From: Wocania arenilitoris
GTDB lineage: Bacteria > Bacteroidota > Bacteroidia > Flavobacteriales > Flavobacteriaceae
DNA: 64,000 nucleotides
Direction: 5' to 3'
Assembly (NCBI RefSeq): GCF_021728535.1
Contig: NZ_JAKKDU010000016.1
Location: 1-64,000, forward strand
Shown here: positions 16,591 to 25,769 of the stretch, in pieces
How positions within the stretch are numbered: position 1 is the first letter of the stretch
How the letters are laid out: every line of letters begins with the position of its first letter
Notes under the pieces: model-generated
Told to the model about the DNA's origin: nothing
Seen by the model: only the letters and a program-made list of their open reading frames with translations
Database searches by the model: none
Made by a program: the position numbers and the translations under genes

Positions 16591-18411
16591 TTATTGGTTC
16601 TCTTTAGATTTTATTGAAATACCATCGCCATCAATGTTTACATTAATATCATCTCCATGGGCTTTTACTCCGTTTTTATCAATTTTTAAACTAGAGCTGT
16701 CTACAGTTACCTTTAAACCTTTTTCATTTATTTTTAAACTAGAATCTTCACCTTTCACATCAACATCTATTTTATAATCTTCTTCCTTTTCTTCAACAGG
16801 GCAGTTTAAGCACTCCGTTTTATCTTCTAGAATTCTCAAGTAATTGTTAGTGTTATGGTATGTAACAATAGTTCCTTTAGAATTATGATAGTAAAAAAAC
16901 GTTTTCGAGTTTTCGTGGCATTTTATAACACTACCTTCAGGTAAATATAAAGTGAGTACTATCTCTTGATCGCTAAATTTATTACTAGAATCAGTTGTGA
17001 AATAAGAATCTAAAAGTAGCATATCATCTTTTAAAGCATAATTATAGTTTATGTTTTTGGCACGTTCTATAGCTTTTTCATAACTTCTACCATCTGCACT
17101 TCTATCAATACTTAAGGTAGCTAAAGAGTCTGTAGTAGATTTAACTATAATAGTAATGTCAGATGAGTAAATAGTTTTATCCCCATTTTCGTTATGAATA
17201 AGTTTAAACGATTCTCTATGTCTGTTTCCTCCATTATTATACAAATCGTTGCCTACCATTTTTAAATTTATAGTATCGTTTGCAGTAATTTGCAACTCCT
17301 TTTTTTCTATAACACGTTCATCAAAAGCATGTTCGCTAGCTTGTCTTACACCTACTACAACTAATCCGATAATAGAGATTAACCACACACCTAATAGTGT
17401 GAATTTTGCAATATTACCAATCGATTTTAAGTTGTTGATTAGAATCTTTAAACCTAAATAGAATAGGAAAAAGAATGGAATACCAATTGCAAAAAGTGTT
17501 AGAAGTGAAGCTAACCAAATAGGAGTGTTACCTGCATTAGCAATATTAGCATAGTCTAACCAAGGGATGTGTATTATATCTACCACACCAACTGAAAACA
17601 ATGTAACTATTAAGGCGATAAGTGTCGTTGCACCTACTATCATTAATATAATACCAATAAACTTTGCAAATATTTTAAAGAAGAACATTATGACTTCTCC
17701 AATGGTATCAAAAAAAGTTCTTGACGACGATTTTATTTTATTGCCTTGTTTTTGAAAATCTACTTTTTTTGCAGCATCCGATACCGAATCTGTTACATTT
17801 TTGGCAACATCACTTACGGTTTCAGTTACATTTTCAAAGCCGTCTTTAATTTTTTTTTCGATGTTGCTAATGTTAACAGGTTCACCTGTCATCATTATTT
17901 TTTCCGAAGTCGTTTTAGCCTCAGGTACTAAAATCCAAAGTAATATGTATAATAGAATTCCTGTACCAGCACCAAATATTAAAATTATCCAAGCTAAACG
18001 TACCCATAGCACATCTATTCCAAAATAATGCCCTATTCCAGATGATACACCACCTATGTATGAGTTATCAGTATCTCTAAATAATTTTTTAGATGCTGTA
18101 GTTTTTCTTTTATAAGTCTGTTGAGGTTCATCTTCAAAAATCTCGTCATCTACCAGATAATCTTCAGGTTGCCCCATTATGGTAATCACTTCGTCTACTT
18201 CTTTAATACGTATAACTTGTTTATCGTTTTGCACACGTTCGTTAAAGAGTTCTGCTATACGAGCTTCAATGTCTGATATAATTTCAGAACGACCTTGAGA
18301 GTCTGTAAATGAACGTTTTATAGCCTCAAGATAGCGTTGCAATTTTAAGTATGCATCCTCATCTATATGAAAAAATATACCTGCTAAATTTATGTTGACT
18401 GTTTTATTCAT
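16591..18411 (-). CDS. PspC-domain membrane protein
   Basis: A 606-residue envelope stress-type protein. Residues 1-90 are a soluble region (NKTVNINLAGIFFHIDEDAY...IMGQPEDY). The PspC domain follows at about 105-160 (KLFRDTDNSYIGGVSSGIGHYFGI and a membrane helix), then an amphipathic stretch with VTETVSDVAKNV repeats, three to four further membrane helices (about 235-365), and a large extracytoplasmic domain whose end has beta-strand repeats (SSLKINEKGLKV, SSLKIDKNGVKA). Its ATG overlaps the padR stop by four bases, so a PadR-type repressor and this protein are co-translated, a frequent pairing in Bacteroidota. Confidence 0.87.
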   Translation of the reverse strand: MNKTVNINLAGIFFHIDEDAYLKLQRYLEAIKRSFTDSQGRSEIISDIEARIAELFNERVQNDKQVIRIKEVDEVITIMGQPEDYLVDDEIFEDEPQQTYKRKTTASKKLFRDTDNSYIGGVSSGIGHYFGIDVLWVRLAWIILIFGAGTGILLYILLWILVPEAKTTSEKIMMTGEPVNISNIEKKIKDGFENVTETVSDVAKNVTDSVSDAAKKVDFQKQGNKIKSSSRTFFDTIGEVIMFFFKIFAKFIGIILMIVGATTLIALIVTLFSVGVVDIIHIPWLDYANIANAGNTPIWLASLLTLFAIGIPFFFLFYLGLKILINNLKSIGNIAKFTLLGVWLISIIGLVVVGVRQASEHAFDERVIEKKELQITANDTINLKMVGNDLYNNGGNRHRESFKLIHNENGDKTIYSSDITIIVKSTTDSLATLSIDRSADGRSYEKAIERAKNINYNYALKDDMLLLDSYFTTDSSNKFSDQEIVLTLYLPEGSVIKCHENSKTFFYYHNSKGTIVTYHNTNNYLRILEDKTECLNCPVEEKEEDYKIDVDVKGEDSSLKINEKGLKVTVDSSSLKIDKNGVKAHGDDINVNIDGDGISIKSKENQ

Positions 18412-18749
18412 TTTTTTGTTGTTTTTTGGCTTGTTACTATAGTTACTGCGTTGTGTAATTCGCTCCAGGTCGTGTTTAATTCTTTTAAAAACAATTTCCC
18501 TGTTTCTGTTAATCCGTAATATTTACGCGGTGGTCCAGAGGTAGATTCTTCCCATCTGTAATTTAAAAGACCTGCGTTTTTAAGTCGTGTTAGTAGTGGG
18601 TAAATTGTACCTTCTACAACAAGCAGCTTTGCGTCTTTAAGGGTGCCTAAAATCTCTGCTACATATGCATCGTCGTCTTTTAAGACTGATAGTATGCAGA
18701 ATTCTAATACGCCTTTACGCATTTGTGCTTTTGTGTTTTCTATCTTCAT
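18408..18749 (-). CDS. PadR-family transcriptional regulator
   Basis: A 113-residue winged-helix repressor. MRKGVLEFCILSVL, YVAEILGTL, VVEGTIYPLLTRLKNAGLL and GPPRKYYGLTETGK are the family's characteristic segments. The C-terminal dimerisation helix is short, as in the small PadR group. It overlaps the PspC gene by four bases and probably controls this envelope cluster; the ligand is unknown. Confidence 0.92.
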   Translation of the reverse strand: MKIENTKAQMRKGVLEFCILSVLKDDDAYVAEILGTLKDAKLLVVEGTIYPLLTRLKNAGLLNYRWEESTSGPPRKYYGLTETGKLFLKELNTTWSELHNAVTIVTSQKTTKK

Positions 18750-18841
18750 ATTCTAAAGCGTTTTAATATTATGAAACTGTTCATTTTTTGATTGATTTTT
18801 GATGATTTATTATTGATTAATTTTATTATTTTTTAATTCGG

Positions 18842-18922
18842 GCGTTACCCTCTGGGTCGGGCTTTTCGTTACAAGTCCTCGCTCGTGCCTCGCTGTGGGC
18901 TTTCCACTGCAATCCCTAACGC
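18842..18922. repeat. GC-rich dispersed intergenic element
   Basis: A GC-rich island in AT-rich spacer DNA. It is bounded by GCGTTA (18842-18847) and TAACGC (18917-18922) as inverted ends and contains ACCC-TCT-GGGT, GTCGGGCTTTTCG, and GGGCTTTCCACTGCAATCCC. I recall similar elements (GGGCGTTACCC...GGGTCGGGCTTTCCGC...TAACGC) in many Flavobacteriaceae spacers; their function is unknown to me. It separates the DUF4870 gene from padR. Confidence 0.6.
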
Positions 18923-18964
18923 GGACTAATCTGCCTTTTTAGTGTGCAATGCATAGTCATAATG

Positions 18965-19411
18965 CTATTTTAAAAAGTTAATAGTTAACGGATAATGATA
19001 TATTTCGCCATCTCTAGCTTTTAAACTTGCAATTACAATAAAAACAAGCTCTAAAATAAAACCTATAATAGCAAAAGCTCCTAGCGTACCGCCTATATAA
19101 AGTAGTGGTGATGGTTCTCCTATATTAATATGAAAATCATGAAACCCATTAAAATCTATAAAGTCTAAACCGCTAAAAATTTTAAAAATAAAAAACGGAA
19201 TTGTAAGCGTTCCTAAAATAATAGCATATAATAAAATACTTATTTGAAAATTTATAGCCTGTTTGCCATGTGTATCTATAAACTCAGATTTATCTTTATT
19301 AGTAACCCATAATATTATAGGGCCAATAAAGTTTCCAAACGGTATTAAAAACCTACTAAAGGTTGATAAATGAATAAAAGTAGCGATGTTTTTTTGATGA
19401 TTGTCTAACAT
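18965..19411 (-). CDS. DUF4870-type membrane protein
   Basis: A 148-residue integral membrane protein with a Tic20-like layout: ATFIHLSTFSRFLIPFGNFI near the start, helices at about 25-36, 52-78, 98-125, and the conserved DTHGKQAINFQI and AxxAxxGExYHYPLTI-type end (LKARDGEIYHYPLTINF). The function of the family is not established. A -7 box TATATTTG lies at 19448-19441 upstream. It is the first gene of the minus-strand group that contains PadR, PspC and GIN proteins, though a repeat element separates it from padR. Confidence 0.82.
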   Translation of the reverse strand: MLDNHQKNIATFIHLSTFSRFLIPFGNFIGPIILWVTNKDKSEFIDTHGKQAINFQISILLYAIILGTLTIPFFIFKIFSGLDFIDFNGFHDFHINIGEPSPLLYIGGTLGAFAIIGFILELVFIVIASLKARDGEIYHYPLTINFLK

Positions 19412-19543
19412 GATTTTAAAACATATAATAGTTTCTTATGCAAATATATGTCTAAAAAAAGGTATTATGTTACGCATAGTACTAAAAATTAACAAAAATT
19501 TAACAAATTGATATGTCAATTATTTTCAATAATTTTGATTAAA

Positions 19544-20011
19544 ATGAATTACAAAATGAAGTTAACACCTAGTAAAATAAATACATTCAACATTTTTAAG
19601 CTGCCAGCAGTTTTCTTAATGGGAGTTAGAGTTAAATCTATTAATAATAAAGCGTGTATAGTTACTGTAAAACATAGATGGATTAATCAAAACCCATTTA
19701 AATCTTTATTTTGGGCGGTACAAGGTATGGCTGCAGAACTTACAACAGGTGCTATTGTTATGGCTAAAATTCAAGAAAGTGGAAAAAAGGTTTCTATGTT
19801 AGTGACTTCCAATAATGCCACCTTTACTAAAAAGGCAACGGGCAGAATAACCTTTGTTTGTAACGATGGAGAACTAATAGATAAGGCGTTGCAAAAAACT
19901 ATAGAAACTGGTGAAGGGCAAACCATTTGGATGAAATCTGTAGGAACTAACAAAGAAGGAGTAGTGGTTTCAACCTTTAATTTTGAGTGGAGTGTTAGAG
20001 TAAAGCAATAG
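19544..20011 (+). CDS. DUF4442 hot-dog-fold protein
   Basis: A protein of 155 residues starting at ATG 19544 (MNYKMKLTPSK); a longer frame with a TTG at 19508 exists but adds an unlikely leader. The body has MGVRVKSINNKACIVTVKHR, the NPFKSLFWAVQGMAAELTTG helix and FVCNDGELIDKAL, which fit the DUF4442 acyl-CoA thioesterase-like hot-dog family. Substrate unknown. It is followed 134 bases later by a TIGR00266 gene on the same strand. Confidence 0.8.
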   Translation: MNYKMKLTPSKINTFNIFKLPAVFLMGVRVKSINNKACIVTVKHRWINQNPFKSLFWAVQGMAAELTTGAIVMAKIQESGKKVSMLVTSNNATFTKKATGRITFVCNDGELIDKALQKTIETGEGQTIWMKSVGTNKEGVVVSTFNFEWSVRVKQ

Positions 20012-20033
20012 GCATATAAGGTATATAACGTTT

Positions 20034-20061
20034 CACTTAGCGTCTTAGCAACTTTGCGAGA
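20034..20061. repeat. Short AGCG-type spacer repeat
   Basis: CACTTAGCGTCTTAGCAACTTTGCGAG between the DUF4442 and TIGR00266 genes. It resembles the 'cttagcg...tttgcg' sequences I recall scattered through spacers of Flavobacteriaceae. No second copy was noticed in this window, so the call rests on memory. Confidence 0.3.
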
Positions 20062-20144
20062 TTTTTTTTGGAATTTAAAGGTTGAAATTTGTAACAAAAT
20101 CCTAAACAAATCAACATATAAACAAATTAACAAAAAATAATAAA

Positions 20145-20945
20145 ATGACAGCACACGAAGTAGATTATAGAATATATGGCGAAGAAATGCAATATGTAGA
20201 AATAGAACTTGACCCACAAGAAGGTGTAGTAGCCGAAGCGGGTAGTTTTATGATGATGGACGATGGTATTAAAATGGAAACCATTTTTGGCGATGGCTCT
20301 CAAAAAGACACAGGCTTTTTAGGGAAAATTTTAGGTGCTGGAAAACGTATACTAACTGGCGAAAGTTTATTTATGACAGCTTTTTATAATGATTTAGTTG
20401 GTAAACGCAATGTCTCTTTCGCATCACCGTATCCTGGGAAAATTATTCCGATTGATTTAACCGAATTTGGAGGTAAATTTATTTGTCAAAAAGATGCTTT
20501 TCTATGTGCAGCAAAAGGCGTTAGTGTAGGTATTGAGTTTTCAAAAAAATTAGGACGAGGTTTATTTGGTGGCGAAGGTTTTATTATGCAAAAGCTAGAA
20601 GGTGATGGTATGGCGTTTGTACATGCTGGCGGCACAATGGCTCGAAAAGAATTACAAGCCGGAGAAACACTTCGTGTAGATACAGGCTGTATTGTTGGTT
20701 TTGATCAAACAGTAGATTACGATATTGAGTTTGTAGGCGGTATTAAAAACACCATTTTTGGAGGTGAAGGTTTGTTTTTTGCTAAGCTACAAGGTCCAGG
20801 AACTGTTTATGTGCAATCGTTACCATTTAGTAGGTTAGCAGGACGTGTTTTAGCAAGTGCTCCGAGAGGTGGTGGTAAAGATAAAGGCGAGGGTAGTGTG
20901 CTTGGTGGTTTAGGCGATTTATTAGGTGGGGATAATAGATTTTAA
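20145..20945 (+). CDS. TIGR00266 / AIM24-family protein
   Basis: A 266-residue protein of the TIGR00266 (AIM24-like) family, a double-layered beta-barrel related to tryptophan-RNA-binding-attenuator-like folds. Typical segments are [50 protein letters not shown] and [20 protein letters not shown], and the glycine-rich tail [17 protein letters not shown]. It is cytoplasmic with no signal peptide. The function of the bacterial family is unknown. Confidence 0.92.
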   Translation: MTAHEVDYRIYGEEMQYVEIELDPQEGVVAEAGSFMMMDDGIKMETIFGDGSQKDTGFLGKILGAGKRILTGESLFMTAFYNDLVGKRNVSFASPYPGKIIPIDLTEFGGKFICQKDAFLCAAKGVSVGIEFSKKLGRGLFGGEGFIMQKLEGDGMAFVHAGGTMARKELQAGETLRVDTGCIVGFDQTVDYDIEFVGGIKNTIFGGEGLFFAKLQGPGTVYVQSLPFSRLAGRVLASAPRGGGKDKGEGSVLGGLGDLLGGDNRF

Positions 20946-21070
20946 GTGTTAAATTTTCTTTAATTTACCAAAAAAATACAATTTTTTATTAACTTTATAT
21001 GTTTAATAAAATATACGAAGCTTATACAAAAATCTACTTTTAATTTAAACCAATAATCCTAATAGTAATT

Positions 21071-21268
21071 ATGGCGAGAGCAATGCTAGAGTACACCAAA
21101 ACAGTACTAAAAAAAGTAAGTTTTGATACGACGTTGTTTTGCAAAGAAGTACAAAAGGCAGTAAACCGATTGCTACCTTACGAGATTGAAGAGCTTAAAC
21201 TTTTTATTCATTCTCTAGTGCAGCAGAACCCAGAATTAAATCAATGTTTAATTTATTTAAAAGTATAA
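21071..21268 (+). CDS. Small conserved-type hypothetical protein
   Basis: A 65-residue protein (MARAMLEYTKTVLKKVSF..., then KAVNRLLPYEIEELKLFI). It is helical, without membrane segments or cysteine pairs. I recall similar short proteins in Flavobacteriaceae but no function. It has good context for a real gene: an ATG after an A-rich leader and a strong terminator directly after the stop. Confidence 0.65.
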   Translation: MARAMLEYTKTVLKKVSFDTTLFCKEVQKAVNRLLPYEIEELKLFIHSLVQQNPELNQCLIYLKV

Positions 21269-21274
21269 AAAAGA

Positions 21275-21296
21275 AGCGACCATCGGTCGCTTTTTT
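21275..21296. terminator. Bidirectional terminator between small gene and oxyR
   Basis: AGCGACC-ATC-GGTCGCT with A-rich and T-rich flanks (AAAAAAGA before, TTTTTT after). It serves the plus-strand gene ending at 21268 and the minus-strand oxyR ending at 21301. Confidence 0.88.
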
Positions 21297-21300
21297 AGTT

Positions 21301-22245
21301 CTATTTGTTTGAAGAAATTGGACTAATTATTTCTACATTTTGAAAAGCGATTGCACCACGAATAATGCCTGAGATAACGTCTTGTAAAGCTTCAATAATT
21401 TGCATTTTTAATTCGCTTTTGTGGTATATTAAACTAACTTCTCTTGCTGGAGTTGGTTCATTAAAATAGTGTAGGTTTTCTTTTTCTTTTTCTTTTATAT
21501 CTAAAGTGTGTAAATAAGGTAAAAGCGTCATGCCTAAACCTTCGTTCGATAATTTTATAAGTGTTTCTATACTGCCACTTTCTAATTGAAATTGGTCATC
21601 TGTATGATTTTTAAAAGCTTTACAAAGATTAATTACGCCATCTCTAAAACAATGTCCGTCTTCAAGGAGTAACATATCACCAATATCTAAATCTGACACA
21701 TTAATCTTTTTGTTGTTATATAAACGATGACCTTTAGGAATGTAACTTACAAAGGGCTCAAAATAAAGTACACGTTCTTTAATTATTTCGTTTTCAAGTG
21801 GCGTTGCAGCTATGGCTGCATCTAAATGACCTTCTGTAATACGCTCTATAATTTCTTCAGTTGTTAATTCTTCAATTTTAAGCTTTACTTTAGGGTGCTT
21901 TTTTATAAAAGATTTTAAAAACATGGGTAATAAAGTTGGCATAATAGTAGGGATAATTCCTAATTTAAACTCGCCACCAATAAACCCTTTTTGCTGATCT
22001 ACAATATCTTGAATTCTATATGATTCGTTAACAATATTTCTAGCTTGATTAACAATTTTTCTACCAACTTCGGTAAGTTCAATGGGTTTTTTGCTTCTAT
22101 CAAATATTTGAACTTCAAGCTGATCTTCAAGTTTTTGAATCTGCATACTTAGCGTGGGTTGTGTAACAAAACATTTTTCAGCAGCTTTGGTGAAGTTTTG
22201 ATTTTCGGCTACAGCCAAAACGTAATATAATTGGGTAATTGTCAT
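21301..22245 (-). CDS. oxyR: OxyR-type LysR hydrogen peroxide regulator
   Basis: A 314-residue LysR regulator starting at ATG 22245 (MTITQLYYVLAVAENQ); a TTG nine bases upstream is less likely. The N-terminal helix-turn-helix is at 16-40 (NFTKAAEKCFVTQPTLSMQI). The substrate domain carries the redox pair Cys199 and Cys208 in DGHCFRDGVINLCKAF, the same numbering as in E. coli OxyR, so peroxide sensing by disulfide formation is strongly indicated. It is divergent from dps, a classic OxyR target, with a T-N11-A type site in the shared gap. Confidence 0.93.
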   Translation of the reverse strand: MTITQLYYVLAVAENQNFTKAAEKCFVTQPTLSMQIQKLEDQLEVQIFDRSKKPIELTEVGRKIVNQARNIVNESYRIQDIVDQQKGFIGGEFKLGIIPTIMPTLLPMFLKSFIKKHPKVKLKIEELTTEEIIERITEGHLDAAIAATPLENEIIKERVLYFEPFVSYIPKGHRLYNNKKINVSDLDIGDMLLLEDGHCFRDGVINLCKAFKNHTDDQFQLESGSIETLIKLSNEGLGMTLLPYLHTLDIKEKEKENLHYFNEPTPAREVSLIYHKSELKMQIIEALQDVISGIIRGAIAFQNVEIISPISSNK

Positions 22246-22277
22246 AAGTATCAATTTAGGCTATAAAAATATAAAAA

Positions 22278-22296
22278 CTATCAATAAAACTTATAG
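22278..22296. promoter_or_regulatory. Possible OxyR/LysR box between oxyR and dps
   Basis: CTAT-N11-ATAG (CTAT at 22278-22281, ATAG at 22293-22296) is an inverted repeat with the T-N11-A core of LysR-type sites, in the 96-105 bases between divergent oxyR and dps. A -7 box for dps, TAATTTTG, lies at 22318-22325, with no matching TTTG at -33, as expected for an activator-dependent promoter. Confidence 0.4.
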
Positions 22297-22350
22297 AAAC
22301 TACTGTTAATTATAAATTAATTTTGTTGTGAACAATAAAACAAACATAAA

Positions 22351-22824
22351 ATGACACTCAATAGTTTAGGATTAGACACAAAAAAAACAAAAGAAATAGC
22401 AACAGATTTAAATCATTTACTTGCAAACTTTCAAATATATTATCAGAATTTAAGAGGTATTCATTGGAATATTAAAGGAAAACGTTTTTTTGATTTGCAT
22501 GTAAAGTTTGAAGAGTTATACACAGATGCTAATATTAAAGTTGATGAAATAGCAGAAAGAGTATTAACATTAGGCGAAACTCCATTACATACTTTTGAGG
22601 ATTATACCGCGGTTGCACAAGTTCCTGTTGGCAAGAATATATCTAAAGACGATTTATCGGTACGTTTAATCGTTGATTCTTTAACGGAACTTTTAAAAAT
22701 TGAAAGATTAATTTTAGATAAGTCTGGTGATGCAAATGATGAAGGAACAAACTCTATGATGAGCGATTTTATTACCGAACAAGAAAAGACTATTTGGATG
22801 ATGAATGCTTGGTTAGATGAGTAA
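22351..22824 (+). CDS. dps: Dps-family DNA-protecting ferritin
   Basis: A 157-residue four-helix ferritin-like protein. The dimer-interface ferroxidase residues are all present with E. coli spacing: His38 (GIHWN), His50 (FFDLH), Asp65 and Glu69 (VDEIAER). Dps oxidises and stores iron using peroxide and protects DNA during oxidative stress or starvation. It is divergent from oxyR and probably activated by it. The C-terminus ends soon after the last helix (TIWMMNAWLDE), without a basic tail. Confidence 0.95.
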   Translation: MTLNSLGLDTKKTKEIATDLNHLLANFQIYYQNLRGIHWNIKGKRFFDLHVKFEELYTDANIKVDEIAERVLTLGETPLHTFEDYTAVAQVPVGKNISKDDLSVRLIVDSLTELLKIERLILDKSGDANDEGTNSMMSDFITEQEKTIWMMNAWLDE

Positions 22825-22995
22825 TTCCATTTTGCCAAAATTTTATGTTGATACTTAACATAGTCTCAATTTACAGAAATACTATTTTCATTTGGAAGTT
22901 TTTAATCTAGTTATTTTAGTATTAAATTTTATTTTCAATTTAGTTTTTGAAATGTAAGAATATAATTCTAAATTAGAATAATATTTTTATATTGT

Positions 22996-25737
22996 ATGAA
23001 GAGAATAGTTTTAATCTTTTTTATAGTTTTTTCGTCTTTCAAGGTTTTTTCTCAATGGGTTCATACTGGAGGTCCATATGGAGGCTATACTAATGAGTTG
23101 GTTGAAGCAGGAACATTTTTAGTTCTTAACACTGGTAATGGAGGCATATATAGGTCTGCAAATAATGGAGATACATGGGAATGGAGTAGCTATGGGTTAC
23201 CTTGTAATTATGGAGTTACTGCTCTTGTTGAGAATGAAGGAATATTATATGCTGCTATTGGTGTAAACGGCATATATAAGTCGTTAAATAATGGGTTATC
23301 ATGGTCACCAACAAATATAGGAATAGAGGATAAGACATTTTATTCCTTGTTTGTAATTGGTGACAATATATATGCCGGAAATTCTGAAGGTGGCGTGTAT
23401 TTCTCTCCTAATAGTGGAGAAAGTTGGCTAAATAAAAGTAATGGTATTTCAGATTTTAGAGCCCAGACATTCGAAGTGTTTAACTCCAAAGTTTATATAG
23501 GTGGCGCTACTTTTTCTTTAAGTCCATCAAGAGTTTTATATGAAACATCTGATGGTGGAGATACATGGACAAATGTTAGTGTTCCTAATATTGGGAGTAA
23601 TGGTATAAGTTCAATGGTAGTAAAAAATAATATACTTTATGTTGGTAATGACAATACTGTTTATAAATCTACAGATCTTCTTTCTTGGAATAATACAACT
23701 ATAAATAGCAATGCAACTATTGTTAATATGGGAGCAACTGCAACTGCTGTTTATGCAACAACATCCTTTGGACGATATTTTTATTCAGAGGATGATGGTG
23801 TAACGTGGAATTTGATTCAAAATATTAATGATAATACTTTTGCTAATCATTTATATTTTTCTGCAGATAAGATTATTATGAGTACTTATCGAGGGCTTTA
23901 TAAGTCTACCAATATGGGACAGTCTTGGTCTGAAAGTAATGTTGGAATAGCAGCCCAACAAATTGAGTCTTTAAATTATAATAGTAATTATCTTTTTGCA
24001 GGTACAGATAATCAAGGAGTTTATAGAACTGCAGATGGAGGAGTAACTTGGTCAAATGTAAGTAATGGATTAAATGCTTTGAATTCACAAACTGTTACAG
24101 ATATTGTTGTTGTAGGTGAAGATTTGTATTTAGCAACAGGAGGAGGAGTTTATTCCTCAACTGATGATGGGGCTAGTTGGGTTAGAAAATTTAACCCAGG
24201 AATTAATAAATCTGCTCAAGCACTTGATTATGATGACGGTGTTTTTGTAACAGCTGTTAACGGTAATGGAGTTTATATTTCTCAAGATATGGGTTCATCA
24301 TGGGTTTTAGTAAATACTAATGGTATAAATATAGATACAAGTTACGAAAGTATAATTATTAAGGGTAATACCATTGTTGTTAGTACAGCTGATTCGGAAA
24401 TATTTGTTTCAGAAGATTTAGGGAGTAACTGGAAAAACGTTTCTATTCCTATTGGTTTTTTTATTGCAAGTGATTTTGAATTTGAAAACAATAGATTATA
24501 TGTTGCAACAACGCAGGGTTTATATTTCAGTGATAACTTAGGAAATAACTGGCAAAGGATTAGTTTTCCATTAGAAATTTATGATTTAATTATAGATTCT
24601 GATAAAATATATGTAGCAACAAGCTCAGGAATTTATGTAATTTCTGAAAATTATAATACCTGGGATTCACTTTGTGACGGTTTAGGGCTACAGTTTACAA
24701 ATCAACTTTTAATAAAAGAAGATGTGATTTACGCTGGAACATATAACTCTGGGGTATGGAAACGTTTTAAAGTTGAAGGTGACTTACCTGTAGAAGAAGA
24801 TGATTTAACTATTGGTAATAACATTATAAACTTATGCCCAAATAATTCGCCTGTAAATTTGTTTACAGAAATTGGATTATCTGAAGATATAGAAGGTCTA
24901 TGGACACCTGAATTATCAAGTGGAACAGGAATATTTAATCCCTCAAGTGATTTAGCAGGTATTTATAAATTCACATACCTGAATGATATTTGTGGTTGTG
25001 AAGCTTATTCAAAAGTTCAAATTTCATTTAATGGTCTTGGAGCTGGGACTAGTAAGGATTTAGCTATTTGTAAGAGTAGTGAATCTATAGATTTAATAGA
25101 AAAACTAGGGGAAAATGTAGACCCAAATGGAATTTGGTACCCAAGTTTAATCAGTCAATCTAATATTTTTGACCCATTGCAAGACTCAGAAGGAAGCTAT
25201 ACCTATACTGTTCAAAATAATTGTGGAATATCTACAGCAGTATTGAATATATCTTTGTTTGATTCAGTTGAAACACCTGATTACAAAATAAATATTTCTG
25301 AATTCTCTAATTCTAATTCATTGAGTATTGATGTTAATTCTGGGTCTCAATATGAATATTCCCTCGATGGAATAAATTTTCAAATTTCTAACACTTTTTC
25401 TAATTTACCAGGAGGTAATTATACGGTTTACGGAAAAGAAATCAATGGTTGTGGTGAATTTCAAGAGGAGGTTTATATATTAAGTTACCCAAGATATTTT
25501 ACTCCAAATGGAGATGGAGTTAACGATGTTTGGAATATTAAAGGTATTTCTGATAATAATTATGACCTGCTAATATTTGATAGATTTGGAAAGCTTTTAA
25601 AAACAATATATGGTGTAAATAATTATGGGTGGGATGGAGTTTTTAAAGGAAATCCATTACCTGCTACAGATTATTGGTTTAAAGTTTTATTTTATGATGG
25701 AAAACAGAAATTAGGGCATTTTGCTTTAAAAAGATAA
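22996..25737 (+). CDS. Secreted beta-propeller protein with gliding/T9SS C-terminal domain
   Basis: A 913-residue secreted protein: signal peptide (about 1-19, KVFSQ), then roughly residues 20-595 with eleven or so Asp-box-like units, such as SANNGDTW, SLNNGLSW, TSDGGDTW, SEDDGVTW, STDDGASW and SEDLGSNW, each followed by strands like LYVGN or IYAGT. These build one or two sortilin/BNR-like propellers. Residues 600-830 look like Ig/SprB-type linker domains with few cysteines (NNIINLCPNN, CGCEAYSKV). The end, YFTPNGDGVNDVWNIKGI to LGHFALKR, is the gliding-motility-associated C-terminal domain (CHU_C type) that directs export by the type IX secretion system. The binding target is unknown. No T9SS machinery genes lie in this window. 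Confidence 0.9.
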   Translation: MKRIVLIFFIVFSSFKVFSQWVHTGGPYGGYTNELVEAGTFLVLNTGNGGIYRSANNGDTWEWSSYGLPCNYGVTALVENEGILYAAIGVNGIYKSLNNGLSWSPTNIGIEDKTFYSLFVIGDNIYAGNSEGGVYFSPNSGESWLNKSNGISDFRAQTFEVFNSKVYIGGATFSLSPSRVLYETSDGGDTWTNVSVPNIGSNGISSMVVKNNILYVGNDNTVYKSTDLLSWNNTTINSNATIVNMGATATAVYATTSFGRYFYSEDDGVTWNLIQNINDNTFANHLYFSADKIIMSTYRGLYKSTNMGQSWSESNVGIAAQQIESLNYNSNYLFAGTDNQGVYRTADGGVTWSNVSNGLNALNSQTVTDIVVVGEDLYLATGGGVYSSTDDGASWVRKFNPGINKSAQALDYDDGVFVTAVNGNGVYISQDMGSSWVLVNTNGINIDTSYESIIIKGNTIVVSTADSEIFVSEDLGSNWKNVSIPIGFFIASDFEFENNRLYVATTQGLYFSDNLGNNWQRISFPLEIYDLIIDSDKIYVATSSGIYVISENYNTWDSLCDGLGLQFTNQLLIKEDVIYAGTYNSGVWKRFKVEGDLPVEEDDLTIGNNIINLCPNNSPVNLFTEIGLSEDIEGLWTPELSSGTGIFNPSSDLAGIYKFTYLNDICGCEAYSKVQISFNGLGAGTSKDLAICKSSESIDLIEKLGENVDPNGIWYPSLISQSNIFDPLQDSEGSYTYTVQNNCGISTAVLNISLFDSVETPDYKINISEFSNSNSLSIDVNSGSQYEYSLDGINFQISNTFSNLPGGNYTVYGKEINGCGEFQEEVYILSYPRYFTPNGDGVNDVWNIKGISDNNYDLLIFDRFGKLLKTIYGVNNYGWDGVFKGNPLPATDYWFKVLFYDGKQKLGHFALKR

Positions 25738-25769
25738 ATTTGATTAATGATGTTTTTATTATAAACAAG

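Noticed and set aside
19508-19543. Longer start (TTG) for the DUF4442 protein
   Set aside because: It adds 12 hydrophobic residues with no signal-peptide logic; the ATG at 19544 fits the family start.
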